Position numbers and translations under genes: made by a program
Shown: in pieces, positions 23,635-36,200 of the stretch
How the letters are laid out: every line of letters starts with the position of its first letter
How positions within the stretch are numbered: position 1 is the first letter of the stretch
Assembly: GCA_025677815.1 (NCBI GenBank)
Contig: JAIXMP010000020.1
Span: 310,001 to 374,000, forward strand
Length of the DNA: 64,000 bases
Direction: 5' to 3'
DNA from: Phascolomyces articulosus
Taxonomy: Eukaryota; Mucoromycota; Mucoromycetes; Mucorales; Lichtheimiaceae
The notes under the pieces: generated by a model
What the model was told of the DNA's origin: nothing
Databases searched by the model: none
The model's input: only the letters and a program-made list of their open reading frames with translations

Positions 23635-25125
23635 CTATAGTTCAACACGGTTGGTTGGCAAGGATTTCTTCCATACTTCCAACAAGCTTTGAATACGAGT
23701 AATTTGATGTTCAATCTGAGTTGCGGATTGTACTTTTGCTTCTTGAAGATAACGACGGATCTGATATAACGATGCATCAATATTATGTTTTGCTAATGAT
23801 GTATGATCCTTGATCGTCTTTTCCAAATGGTCATGAATCCATTCAAGATGAGCTTCTGTATACCCAATACGCTTGAATGCCTGTTTTTCTTGTTCAAGCC
23901 AAAACTTGGCGAAAGATTTTCTCCATTGAGTAGCTGCTTGATCCACGGCTTGAGTAAACGATTGGATAGCTGTCTCGGCAGAATGAGCTTTCATATCAAC
24001 TGATCGAGAATGTGCTTCAATGACTGCATAAGTTGAAGATGCACGGATTGCCTCGGGTGTATTCACATCGTTGTATTGTCTATACAGCCACTGGATGAAC
24101 TCATTCCATAGATCATGGGCCCAATCACACCATTCTTGGATCCAATTCTTGACATCCTCAGGTGCATAATCCATAGCGAAAATCTTGTAGGCGTTTACAT
24201 CATCACGTACTGAATCAACCACATCTTTGACAAGATCTGGATTATTTAATGTACGTTTCAAATCACGTTCGACACGCCGCCACCAACGTGGATTGGCTAA
24301 TTTGGTTGCATCCGGTGTATTGTGAATAGCACGTTGTACTGTATCCAAGCTTTGTTCGACTTGGTCTGGAGATAACATTTTATTTGCTTCCTTGAGACGG
24401 TTTTCCAAATGACGTTTCCAACGAGAAAATCCATCATCATCATTTTCATGCTGAAGATGGTATCGGCCGCCTAAAAATCGTCTGTACCATGCATCGGTTG
24501 CAAATGAACCAGCTATATCATTCACCAATTGTTTCCATTGAGCTTCATCTACAATATGTTGCTCAATGGCCTTGCGTTTCAATCTATCAAGCTCAGTAAA
24601 TACTTTTTCGCGTGTTAATTCGCCTCTTAATTCAAGTCGTCGTAACCCATGTTGCAGCATTTCGATCAATGCATCAATATTGTTTTTGTTGATTTGGTGT
24701 TGCTTTTCAAGTTTGATCTGTAAACCTTTTAAAAGACGATCAATTTTTTCACCAAATAAATCAAGGTTCATGACAACAGAATCACGATAATATTTGACTG
24801 TTTTTAATAATTCATCGTCACCACTCTTCTTGTTGCTATCAAATATGCTTATGGCACCATCACTAATGATACTGGCTGCTTCGTTTGCCTTGTGCTGAAA
24901 CGGAATTTTGTACTTTTTCAAGTAGGCTATTGCTTGTTCTTGCGTATCAGCTATATTCAATATATTATGTTTGTTTTTTTTTAAGAAATTATGAGAAAAT
25001 TTTAGATTATCCTCGTCGATACATTTCTAATGTTTTATATATGTATATATACCATTCACATCTTGAGCGAATAATAACGCAACAACACAAAGCGTTATAT
25101 TGATGATGATCCAGGTGATCTTCAT
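23635..25125 (-). CDS. Secretory-pathway helical protein of unknown function
   Basis: Two exons: 25125..25053 (signal peptide) and 24950..23635, 462 aa. The first exon encodes MKITWIIINITLCVVALLFA, a clear signal peptide with likely cleavage near AQD. The mature protein has no other hydrophobic segment. It is almost wholly alpha-helical, rich in Trp, Gln, Lys and Glu, with recurring patterns such as QWKQLVNDIAGSF, AWYRRFLGG, PRWWRRVERDLKRTL and NWIQEWCDWAHDLWNEF. I recognise no catalytic motif. The first segment (QAIAYLKKYKIPF) faintly recalls Ish1/Msc1-type repeats of secretory and nuclear-envelope stress proteins, but this is a weak guess. No ER-retention signal ends the protein (NRVEL). 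It faces the lipid kinase gene across a shared 0.7 kb promoter region. Confidence 0.8.
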
Positions 25126-25799
25126 TTGTTATGGGGTAAATATTAAAAAAAAATATAAAAATTAAAGAAGAAAAGAAACAAAAATAAGTTGGAGTTAGAA
25201 ACATCCCAACGGCGAAAAATGAATTCATGCAAAGAGGTGTTTTGGATTCATCATTAATCATAATCGAATGTTTCAGATCAATAAATAATATACGCATGAA
25301 TCAGTTTTAAATACAATATTATAATCCAGCTTACATTGCACCTTTTTTTTGATTTCCAAGTGTATTTGTCGTAGTTAAGTAGTAGTTATTTCTGACATTA
25401 TCACCATCACCATCTTTGACCAAAATGACGCATCACCCTATCTCTATCATTTTGTTACTGTTTAATGCTTTGTACAACTGAAATGGAATTCGGCAAAAAC
25501 AATTTACCGCGTTAGATTTATTTTATAGAATTAAGTATTGGAGTACAACAGTTCCACTGCGCAACAAAGAGGCTGAATGTTTATGTTGTAATGTACTCCC
25601 ATCACACTAAATAGTTGGATATAATGATAATCATGATGAAAATGATGGTCCTGAGAGATGACTAATTATACTGTGCTTATCTTCCAGAATGTCGATGAAG
25701 AAGACGCATAGTTTGAGGAGGAGAAATATAAAAAATTTCCAGCATTTTTTTATTCTTTTTCCCACATACTTTTTTTTCTGGATTCCTCCTCCACTACTA
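25126..25799. other. Shared divergent promoter region
   Basis: Separates the secretory-protein start at 25125 (minus) from the lipid-kinase start at 25800 (plus). The last 60 bases are T/C-rich, consistent with a plus-strand 5' UTR. No other gene seen. Confidence 0.55.
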
Positions 25800-27224
25800 A
25801 TGACCATTCTTTCCACTTCTACGACTGATTCTTCTGGGACACCGGTTCAATTACGCGTTGTGGATGATATCTATCTTTATATTGAATCCTCTCAAAATGA
25901 AATTATTGAAAAATATGAATTAAAACATATTTATGGCATTGATAAAGAACAAGACAAGACGCTTATCCATTATTGCCATATCATTGATCCTCAACAAGAA
26001 CAAAAAGAGGGCGAAAACAATGATAAAACGATTACAAATTTCCGTACGGCGGGTATCAAGTTATGGGAACAACGTACACTCAAGTTTCAAGGCACGTTGG
26101 ATGATGCCTTTATTAATGGGTTCCGTCAGCTTATAGTTCCCAACCAGAATGACGACGTTCGCGTTTCGGTCATAATCAATCCAGCAGCAGGTGGGCGACA
26201 AGCTCCTGTCCATTGGGAAACCATTGTAAAGCCCATGCTTTTAGCTGCCGGGTTTAATGCTTCCCAATTCCAAATAACACAAACATTACCCAATGGCAAA
26301 ACGCGAGGTTTGGCAAAACAATTGGGTATACAAATGCTAAAGGACAAGAAAAAGACAATTATCTTATGTCTCGGTGGTGATGGCACTACACATGATGTTG
26401 TGAATGGATTATCAGATGCATTTATTGGATTTGAATGGCAAGAAGAAGAACAAAGGTATTCTGTACCTACTTTTCAACTTGGTATTATACCCAGTGGCTC
26501 CGGTAATTCATTTTCGCTCAGCTTAAAATTCGAAAGTATTGAGCACTCGGTACTTCAAGTGATCAAGGGTCAAACGCAACCCTTTCGATTGATTGACGTC
26601 ACTTTGGACCCTGATCCAGCAGTCAAAGAAAAAGGCGCCAAAGCACCCAAACGACGTATCTTGGTTGTGATGAGTTGGGGATTCCATGCACAACTTGTTT
26701 CTAAATCAAGATATCTGCAACCATTTATGGGCAATACACGGTTCAGTTGGGTAGCTATGTACCTGTTACTATTCTTGCAACAGCATGAAGGAGAACTCAC
26801 GATGATCGATGCAGAACGTTATGATCCGACGAGAAAAGAATTTGTTCACGAGGGACAAGTTGAACTCAAGGATAAACCATTTACATATTTTTTAGTTGCC
26901 AACCAAGACTCGATGGAACGTGGGTTCAAAATCGCGCCATTTGCAACGCCAGAAGAAGAAACAATGGATATAGTGATGATGCGTGATGTAAATAAAGAAG
27001 AACTGAAAGCGGCAACCATCAAGGTGTTAGAAGGAGGGCGACACGTGGATGATGAAAAAAACATTGTAGAGTATTACAAGTCTCCGGAACTATTGCTTCG
27101 AGTAAAACATGCTTCAGAATTGTGCTTGGATGGTGAAATTGTTTATTTGGCAGCTGGTGGAATTGTACGACTTAAAATGATTGGTCCTTCTCAAGGTGAA
27201 CCCAATTTTATGAGCTTTGTATAA
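25800..27224 (+). CDS. Sphingoid long-chain-base kinase / diacylglycerol-kinase-catalytic-domain protein
   Basis: Single exon, 474 aa from the ATG at 25800. An in-frame ATG at 25689 would add 37 residues (basic, then Phe/Pro-rich) translated from what looks like a pyrimidine-rich leader; I prefer 25800. The catalytic domain begins VSVIINPAAGGRQAPVHWE, with the nucleotide motif LCLGGDGTTHDVVNGLSDA and LGIIPSGSGNSFSLSL. The C-terminal half has the expected WGFHAQLVSKSRY, FLVANQDSMERGFKIAPFA and the end motif LCLDGEIV. Yeast Lcb4/5 and animal sphingosine kinases phosphorylate long-chain bases with ATP at membranes, making the signal lipid LCB-1-phosphate. The N-terminal part (LRVVDDIYLYIES) resembles other fungal LCB kinases. 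Ceramide or diacylglycerol as substrate is not excluded. Confidence 0.9.
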   Translation: MTILSTSTTDSSGTPVQLRVVDDIYLYIESSQNEIIEKYELKHIYGIDKEQDKTLIHYCHIIDPQQEQKEGENNDKTITNFRTAGIKLWEQRTLKFQGTLDDAFINGFRQLIVPNQNDDVRVSVIINPAAGGRQAPVHWETIVKPMLLAAGFNASQFQITQTLPNGKTRGLAKQLGIQMLKDKKKTIILCLGGDGTTHDVVNGLSDAFIGFEWQEEEQRYSVPTFQLGIIPSGSGNSFSLSLKFESIEHSVLQVIKGQTQPFRLIDVTLDPDPAVKEKGAKAPKRRILVVMSWGFHAQLVSKSRYLQPFMGNTRFSWVAMYLLLFLQQHEGELTMIDAERYDPTRKEFVHEGQVELKDKPFTYFLVANQDSMERGFKIAPFATPEEETMDIVMMRDVNKEELKAATIKVLEGGRHVDDEKNIVEYYKSPELLLRVKHASELCLDGEIVYLAAGGIVRLKMIGPSQGEPNFMSFV

Positions 27225-27835
27225 CAGTTTTGCCACGTTTTTTACTGGTTTTTAAATCGAATCTTTTTATTTTATTCTTATTAAAGCATTTCCTTATAGT
27301 TTAGCTATCCGTATGGTTTATTATCTTGTTGCTTCTTTAATAAATCAATCAATCTTCTTATTATTATTACATATATTTATATATATTTATTATGTCTATT
27401 ATTATTACTATTATTCTATTTAACAAATGTCCGCAAGAACAAAAAAAAAACATACTACACTTTATTTAGTAGTGTTGGAATATGACAAGCGGTTGGTCTT
27501 ATTGCTACAAATGGTAATAAATCCAACGACTTATTTATGAATTATCCTCTCTTTTGCTTTGAAATTTATTATGTGTTCTATTTTTTATAATTATTACTTT
27601 TATTTATTATAGTGATTAGTTACTGTATCCATCATCAGCATCAATCCCCCCCCAATTCATCCCCACTCATTTCCTTAATACACTTCTCCCCCAAAAATAA
27701 AATTGTTGCCATGGTTTTCTGAGTTCCACAAATGAACTGACGCTTTTTTTTCCATGACAGCTTTTTTCTTCTTTTAACTTTCTCTCTTTTTTTTTATTTC
27801 CTTTTCTTTTTTTTTTTCTTTGTTTCTCCATCTCC
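27225..27835. other. intergenic
   Basis: A+T-rich 3' flank of the lipid kinase followed by a T/C-rich leader (27660-27830) of the next gene, with a C-run near 27650. Nothing else seen. Confidence 0.6.
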
Positions 27836-30764
27836 ATGACGATCGATCGAACGCGTATAAAAAAGCAACAACCAAAACCACACCAACAATCACAACAACA
27901 ACCAAAGAAAGGAAAACGAGTTGTATTACCTCAAACTTCGACTAGTATTCGTTTACAAGATAACCAAGATAAATTTAATAAAATGGATTTGGCTGAACGC
28001 ATAGCCAAGAAGGAAGTAGGTAAAAAATGACAATATATGTTAAAAAACGTGGATAGGGCTGTTGAATGGATAAATGAATAGGATGGATCTAGTTTATTGT
28101 GCGGGGTAAAAGTGGTGTTGATTAGTCATTGAAAAGGAAGAAGGAAGATGATGATATCGATGATGACAAGGATATAAATGACAAATACAATTAAACTAAA
28201 AAGCCCAAACTAAAAAAAAATAATGTATTGTTTTATGATAATTGAAAACTATTAGGCACTACTTAAATTACCAGACACTCAAACTCGAGAAATTTTCTCA
28301 GTTGCATTATCGGAACGGGCTAAAATTCCGTTCATACGACTTCCTGACTCTGAAAACGTGCCTCAGTCTTCTCAGTTAAATGACTCACGTCATCACAATC
28401 ATGACGAACAAGTAGACGATGAGGAAGAATCAGACGATAGTGACGTTGAAGACGTTGAAGAACTGTTTTTAGAACTGGCGCAAGAGGTATGTATATAGTA
28501 TAATATAATAGAATATGATTGTCTCTTTCTCTCTTAATATGATGCTGGTTGAATTGTTACACCTTGTAATACCTCCCATCTTTTTTTTTTATTGTTAAAA
28601 AAGTAATGAGTTATTAAAGCTGAGCCCCATCCTCTTTTCTTCTCTCTCTTTTTTTTGCATTATTAGTTGGATAGTGAAGATAAGGTAACGCAACAACGAT
28701 TGACACGAGTGGCAAAGGAACAGCACGATCAAACGGCACCACCTAGTACAATTGCACTTCCACAATCAATGTTTACTTTTCCTTCCAATGATTATTTTTC
28801 TCCTGGAGCACCCTTTCTTGCATCAACAGGGTCTCCGATGACACCTCAACCTGAAAAGAGACAACGAACCAGTGTGATCTGCACTCCAAGTAAGGAGAAA
28901 AGAGGATATGGAAGGAGTGAAAGGGAGAAGGGGGAAAAGAAACAAAAAAGTGGATTGGGCGGAGGGTTAAAAGGATTAGGAGGAATATGAATAAAAGATG
29001 CTTACATGATCCAATGATATGTTTTATTCATAGCACCTGAACCTGATCCACCCACCATTAATGTTCGTATCGCTGGTGGTGATATCATTCAAGATGTATT
29101 TTTATCACCTATTGTGGAACGTCCACCAACGACACCCCAACAACATATTCATCATGGTACTAATAACGTTGGTTGGATTGAACATGAAACTTATCAAACA
29201 CGAGTGGATGAAGAACAACTTATGCATGGTGTACATCCATTTTCACTTCGTCCACCGCCACATTTGATGCGTTCACGCCGTCAGTCTAGAACCACCCAAC
29301 AAGGAATAACAGAGAGTCGATCCATGAATAATCTGCAACAGCAAATATCCTCATCTTCTGCATTGTCAGATGGACCTGAAACGAAATCCCAAGCCAGTAG
29401 TAAAAATAGTAGTACGAGTGCTGTTAGTCCACGATTTATGGCATTGAGGAAATTGAGTGAAGTTGCCTTGGTAAGTTTTAAAAAAGTGCCTAAACTTCTA
29501 GTTTAAATAGTAGCGTAGGATGGCTAAAATATATTGTTTTATTCTTACTTTGCTCTGTTAGATGGCTCCATATTCTAAACCTCCCCCTCCACCACCTCCA
29601 CCTACTACACAATCATCTTCCGAAAATAGTAGCATTGCACCTGACACCACAGACTTGAATTATAATCTAAATGAACAACGTCTATTAGAACGAATTGATG
29701 ACTTGATTGAATCACGACTGAAAAGTAATATTTCGGAAATTCTTTGGCGGGCCACCGAAAGTCATCGCGATGCACGACGATTTTGGGAAGAACAACGACG
29801 TGATATGCTTGAGCTGGGATCATCTATTTTACACAAATTGAGTAACACGGCTGACCAATTAAAACATCAACAATACAGAGAGAGAAAGGAAGGTGAAGAG
29901 GAAGAAGAAGAGCAAGAACTGGAGAATTTACGTAAATTACGCATTGATTTGGAAAATGAAGTGAGTGGATATCAATTGAAACAAATTGCCCAACAAACTG
30001 AAATCCAGTCGATGCGTCACCGTAATCTCGAACTAGAAAAAGAGGTAGAAGCCTATCGACAACGTAATAGTGATTTGGAAGCACAAGTGGCTCGTCTTGG
30101 TGTTCATCATGGTAGCAACGTCGTACAAGATCGTCCATGCGTAACACCAGTTACTGTGGAAACGCGTGATGTACAAACCGATAATATTGGCATTATTATG
30201 GATTGGGCAGATGTGGTAGCTGAAGAGGAGTGGGCAAACAAGTATTCTGAACTGGAATCAAGATATGATATAGCCAATAACAAGATTGCTGAATTGGAAA
30301 AGAAATTGTCATTACAACAACGACAACAACATTCACATCATTACCAACAAAGACCTACCTCTCGTTCTGCAACACGTTCTCCTCTTAGTCAATCAAGACC
30401 AGCATCATCTATGGCTCTTGTTGCACCTCCTCTATCTTTAACCACTAATAATACGCCTGCTACTAGTACAAGAGCAACATCTCCACCAGTATCCTCAAAG
30501 CAACGTAAACATAAATCCATGACACCTACTACACCAAACAACAAAGAACGTAAAGCGAGTCATCGTCAAAGTTATTTCATGAATGAGGAAGGACATTTGA
30601 CATTTACTACGGAAATCAATGGTCGTTTATCACAATATACGGTCAAGTTACCGGGAAAAGAAGGTAATAGTAACCATAGTAATAATAATAATTACTATAA
30701 TAATTCAACCAAATTAAATCCATTGGCACAACCATGGAAAACACCTGCTACCATGTCAACATGA
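27836..30764 (+). CDS. Low-complexity / coiled-coil protein of unknown function
   Basis: Five exons, 27836..28015, 28256..28486, 28667..28889, 29034..29470 and 29562..30764, all in phase, give 757 aa. The N-terminus is Gln/Lys-rich, followed by LAERIAKKEALLKLPDTQTR and a strongly acidic stretch (DDEEESDDSDVEDVEELFLE). The middle is Ser/Pro-rich, with GGDIIQDVFLSPIVERPPTT and a proline run at the start of exon 5. About 170 residues of coiled coil (SRLKSNISEILWRATESHRD to DLEAQVARLG) and a second short coil around WANKYSELESRYDIANNKIA follow. The C-terminal part has a short conserved-looking block, HLTFTTEINGRLSQYTVKLP. This suggests a scaffold or cytoskeleton-related protein, but I recognise no family. 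Exon phases and composition make the model itself convincing. Confidence 0.8.
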
Positions 30765-31419
30765 TACCCCCCACACACACTCACACTCTTTTCCAAATGA
30801 AAACATCAGAAACTTTATAATATAGTATTTATTCAATTCCCCCAATTCCCCTCTTTATTTCTCTCTGTCCACTTAAAGATTTACTTATTTACTTGATTCC
30901 AATTCCACCCCGATTCCATAACTGATCTTTTTTTATTAGTTTTAGTATTAATTCTGTACAAATCCCCTGAACCCTCCCCCTTTTGTTAAAGTCGAAAACT
31001 TACACTATAATTCTCCAAAAAAAATGATAAAGTTTTTTTTAATTGTAATGCTTATCAAATGAATATTTATTTATATATACACTAGTGTATGTGTATGTGT
31101 GTGTGTATAATGTATTTATAAAGGATGCAATAAGGGGCAATAATAGATGATATATGAAAATAGGAGAAAGAGAAAAGAATATCATGAGTATACAATAGAC
31201 ACGCAAAAGAAAATGTTAGAAGAGTTCTATTACAATACATGAAAGGAAAACATGTTCTTTTTTTGTTGTTGTTTGTTGTATAATAAGGGTATACATATTT
31301 ATATAGAATGTCAAAAGGGTATTTGCTGGGGGAATAATCTGCTACTACTATTACTTCAACAGTTTAATATAGAAAGGAAGGGAGTAATATAACAGTAGAT
31401 AAACCAACTATTTTTTTTT
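30765..31419. other. Convergent intergenic region
   Basis: Between the stops of the coiled-coil gene (plus) and the AEC carrier (minus). Contains C-rich 3' UTR-like sequence, a short GT-repeat tract near 31090-31110 and A+T-rich DNA. No gene seen. Confidence 0.6.
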
Positions 31420-32475
31420 CTAGACAAATTTATCAACAATGTTGAGAGCAAGAAAGACAATAAGAGTGAATATAGGTACACAAATAACACCATAACTCCA
31501 AAACAAGACACGTAACATTTCATTTTCAAAGCACCCTGTTACTTGGGAAATTTGAACCAAATTAATGGCTGTGGGTGTGCATCCAAGGATGATCATCATA
31601 ACACTAAATACGGGATCTGCAGCGATTGCAGACCATTGTTCACCATACGCCACAAATGTCAATACAATAGGAATCACCAAGAGAGGCATCAAGAACATAC
31701 GTGTAGAAATAGCTGTTGCAACAGGCCTGTACTTGACTTGATTATTCTGTGGTGAATGGTAAATATCAGTCAGCTGAGCACCGAGACAAACGAGGATCAA
31801 AGGAACCGCAGCACGGCCACAGTTTTGGATAGCACTGGTCAAACATGGATAAAGAAAACTTGATTTATCAAACATGAGATGTTTCAATGGTGGAATCAGA
31901 CCAACGACTAATGCAAGTAAGGCTGCATATAAAGGAGGTGTCATGTATTTGTTGATCTTTTTTGCTGTACGTACGACAATATATCCAGTATGTGGTATTG
32001 TTCCTTTAGGTTCATGAGTAGCGGCGTTGTTGGAAGATGCCTCGAGATCATCGCTTGGCAAAGTCGGGAATGATAATAAATTTGTTGTTTCGTTGGGCTT
32101 TTGTTTTGTAGTGATCGGTGTCAAATGACCTTGATTTCCTTCCAACGTGACAGAACTGGTGCGTCGTGTATCGACATTGGCCATGGAAGAAGCTGTTGAA
32201 CTAGTTACGGATGATGAACGCATGGATCCATATTCAAGGCGTGGTGAAGATAATTGGTCACGTCGATCAGTATAATCAGCAACAGTAGATGTATCATCGT
32301 CTTCATCATCTTCTTCCCAACGTTGTAATAAACTATAGCCATAAGACCACCTTAATAGATTACCGAAGATAGCGTAGAATAATGCGTATGATATACCACT
32401 ATAATAAGTTTCCCATGAGTATATAAATATAAATGCAATAATTGTTTTTTTTACCACACTTTGCTTTGACCAAGC

Positions 32476-32506
<31 letters not shown>

Positions 32507-33254
32507 CCTTTAGGGTATTTTTCTTTTTTTTTTTGTACTCTCCTTTTACTCCCTAATGCTTCTCTAAACACACTTTTTTTTTTACTCTCCCCCTAGAGTT
32601 AAACCTTTTTTAAAATAAAACATTATAATAAAGAACGAATCTTACCGTGCAGCAACCGCTTGTTGATTATCATCTGCACCCCAAAATAGAACTTTACCGG
32701 CTTCGGAAACGGCCAGACTTGTAATGACAGCAATGGGTAAAGAATTGGTATTGGAAAACATGACACATGCCAAAACAAATCTACGGTAGGCAGTTTCAAG
32801 TCGAAAAATACGAGATATAATGTGTGCGCAAGCAAATGATAGACTAGCAAAGCACATGTAGAATACGGGAATTGGCCAATACGCTAATAATTGTTGAAAT
32901 GAAATGACGGATGCAATATTTGAAAATAAAAGACATGGTGTGAAAAATACCAAATTCAATCGGGATAACCACTATAATTGAAAATGTAGAATTTTATATC
33001 GATTGATGAGTAATGATAATGGACAATGATGATGGATGATAATTAAATATACCTTTTGTTTGTCTGTTGAAAAATAACCAGCACGAGTAAGGATAAAGCC
33101 AAATAATACAACTACCATCACCTGTAAAATTGACTGACCACATTTTATTTGTAAAATTAGCTTACTGTCCTATAATGATGAATTATTATTATTATTATTA
33201 TTTCTAATATACTAAAGTTACCTGTATTGCTGCTAATATTAAATTTAACATCAT
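31420..33254 (-). CDS. Auxin efflux carrier (AEC) family membrane transporter, Ecm3-like
   Basis: Four exons, 33254..33222, 33121..33053, 32971..32646 and 32398..31420, give 468 aa. The first exon holds only MMLNLILAAIQ. The N-terminal five-helix half includes VVVLFGFILTRAGYFS, LNLVFFTPCLLFSNIASVIS and the conserved VMFSNTNSLPIAVITSLAVS. A long cytosolic loop (acidic, then Ser/Thr-rich) follows. The C-terminal half has five helices, with PPLYAALLALVVGLIPPLK, AAVPLILVCLGAQL and LGCTPTAINLVQISQVTG, all typical of the family. Known role: yeast Ecm3 and relatives are ER or plasma-membrane carriers affecting cell wall; substrates are unproven. Intron 3 (32645..32399) contains a run of more than 20 A beside a long T-rich stretch. 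Confidence 0.9.
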
Positions 33255-36200
33255 CTTTGTTGAACAAGGATATAATAATAGATTGAAATCAATAACAAAT
33301 ATGAATTATAATAAGAAAAAGGAGAAAATGAGTGAGAGTGAAAGAGAAGAAAGAAGAAAAGTAAAAAAAGGAAGAAGAAAATATAAGTGATGTTATGTGA
33401 AATTTCTGGAATGATTTGATTCGATTAAAGTAAATGATGCAATTGAACCTTTTTGAATGACAATTCCAATTCTGGGTCAAATTTTTCTCCGATTTTTCTT
33501 TTTTTTTTTTTTTTTTGTTGTATTTATATATAAAGTAAATGTGATGATGAAGGTTGTGTGGGAAGTATAAGATTGTTCATTGATGGATTTTGTACTGAAT
33601 GATAATAATTCTATATAAAAACAACGCGTATATATTCTGCTGTGTCGGATGATTACCCGTTCCATCTCCGTTTTTATAATAATAAAATAGTTGTCATTTG
33701 AATAGATCATTGTATAAAAATAAAAAGAGTGTTCCCCACTTTTTCCTTGTCGATCTTCGTTCGATTGCGTAAGTAATATATCTTTTTTACTTTTACTCTA
33801 ATTGGGAACTTGTTGATCGTTTGCTTAGGTTTTAACCTTTCTGAAAATTTTCAATCTTAGAAATTTATATCAAATTCATCAATAACGACGAAATATAACA
33901 CCCTCCCCCTCCCCTTTGTTTTTCATATGATGAATTATAAAAGAAAACCCTGAACCCACTATTATATAAAAATGGTACCGAATGAAATCTATCAAGAGAA
34001 AAAAATAAGGGGAATGTTCAAAAAGACACTTTGTAATGCAATGTTGGGGGTGTGAATGGACCCCGAGAACCACGAGTACATGAACTATTATCAGCGTATT
34101 AGAAATCGAGTTGATGGCATCATTGGTTCTTTCTATGAGTAATAATAGCTTCAACGAATATAAAAGATACTTTAGATATGAAACACTTCTTTAACAATGA
34201 AAAAAAAATACGCCCATTCTTTTTTCTTTTTCGTCTTTTTATTTTTATTTATTTTAGATAATGAACGGATTGACCTGTCATGGTAAAAAAAAATAATAAT
34301 AATAATTATATAGGCGCTTTTTGTTGTTATTCATAAAATCAGGCAAAAATTTAGGTGACACTTGACCCTAAATAAAAAGCGCGCATAAAAAAAACCATGG
34401 TAATTATTAAAACACTAAAGAGACGAGTAGTTTCATCATTTAACAAAATGAAAAAAAAAATGGTCATCATACTCATCATCTATAATACATGGGCCTCTTC
34501 TTTCTATAATCGTTATTATGATTATTATTATTATTATTTGAATAGACGATAAAATATATAGTACATATTGCATTGTTTGCTGTATGTATTTTTGTCCGAT
34601 TTGAAAAAAAAAAAAAAAAAAAAAAAAAACGCCCGAGGCTGCCGAATTTTGAAGTATTTGTAATCTAGTTACTATTTTTGCTTGTTGACAAGTTGGTCCT
34701 CGGGGGAGTTCAGCAAAGAAAAGTAGAAGTCAGTTCAATCATTATAAACATATTTTCTCCACCCCCAAAGTTTTTATTTATCAGGAACAACTATTAGCTA
34801 CTTTACGAACATTTCCCGGATTATGACATTTTATATTATATTATAGTATATGGATAATAAACGTTTCAAGAACTAATCCATCGTTAAAACGGTATCTCCT
34901 ACTTATTACTATCAATAAACTTGACTTATTGGTCTTGTGAATCAAACAATTGATTGATCATTCAAGATAAAAAAAGGGCTTGTGCACTACCAACAATATT
35001 TCTATTAGTGTGAAAACAGTCATGTATAAAGAGGCAAAAGTTTATTTTGTTTTTCTGTATCAGATCTATTATGTTGATTATCCATGGCATCGTCTGATTT
35101 TTTTATTTATTTTGTTTATAATGTTATGCAATCTCAATGCATCTTAGCACCTACTAAATTACTTGTCTATACATCTTTTTTTTTATCATCGGTCCCAGGT
35201 AACCAAAAATATATATTTAGTATATAACTTCACATTCTCACGATTGAAAGATACAAAATAATTGTTTGGTCTTTTACTTTCGTTTTGAAACGTCGTTAAT
35301 AGTGTTTTACAATAAACGCATCTTTTTTTCATGGTACCTTTCTTTCCGGTTTCCCTTTTGTTTTTATTTTATTATTCAAGAGAATAATAAATAATAAAAT
35401 TTAAAATAGTAAAACAACAAAATATAGTTATATATTCGGAATGTTTTGAGTTCATACTTTTTACGAATATTCAAGCGTTCTAGTTGTATTGCATACACAG
35501 ATAGAGGAACGATGAATATTATCAAAATCGTTTTATCTGGTATTATACACAACTTCTTTAATCTACTTTTTGGTTTTAGATAATACACTTTTTTAAAGTA
35601 AAATGACATTTGTCTAGAAAATAGCTTCTAAATAATCATCATGTATATATATATACTATATGCTCCTACTTGAGTGTTATAAAATCATTATGAAAATGCA
35701 TCATAAAATATATATAAAAGAGATCAGCTGTTTTTTTATTATGACAGGAAGTATTTAATGTGTATGTATGTATGTCTATCGTACTACACACTTCTCTTAG
35801 CAACAGCAAAAAAAAAAAAAAAAAATTGGCGGGTGATCTACGGTATTATACTGATAACAAGATTAGTAGATCTGCAGATTTAATGTAAATCAATGGATAT
35901 CCATATAACCATATCATCATCACCATGGTTACAATATTATTCATTGCTGTCCTAATATGGTTTAGAGCTATATAGCTGTGTTGCTGGTATATGAACAGTA
36001 TTCATTTTTAATACTACAGGTTGCGTAAAGGTACATATTCCTTCATTAAAATTCCTTATTATGCATTTCATGAAGAGCCCCTAATAATAATAAATCATTC
36101 GTATTTATATATAAGCAGGGAAATGCAATTTTTCTTGATGCAATATATTGGAAAAAACCTGTAGTATACTTCCAACAATGCCAAGATATATCCTCCTCAA

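Noticed and set aside
25689..25799. Upstream ATG of the lipid kinase
   Set aside because: The added 37 residues are Phe/Pro-rich translation of a pyrimidine-rich leader; 25800 fits better, though 25689 cannot be excluded.
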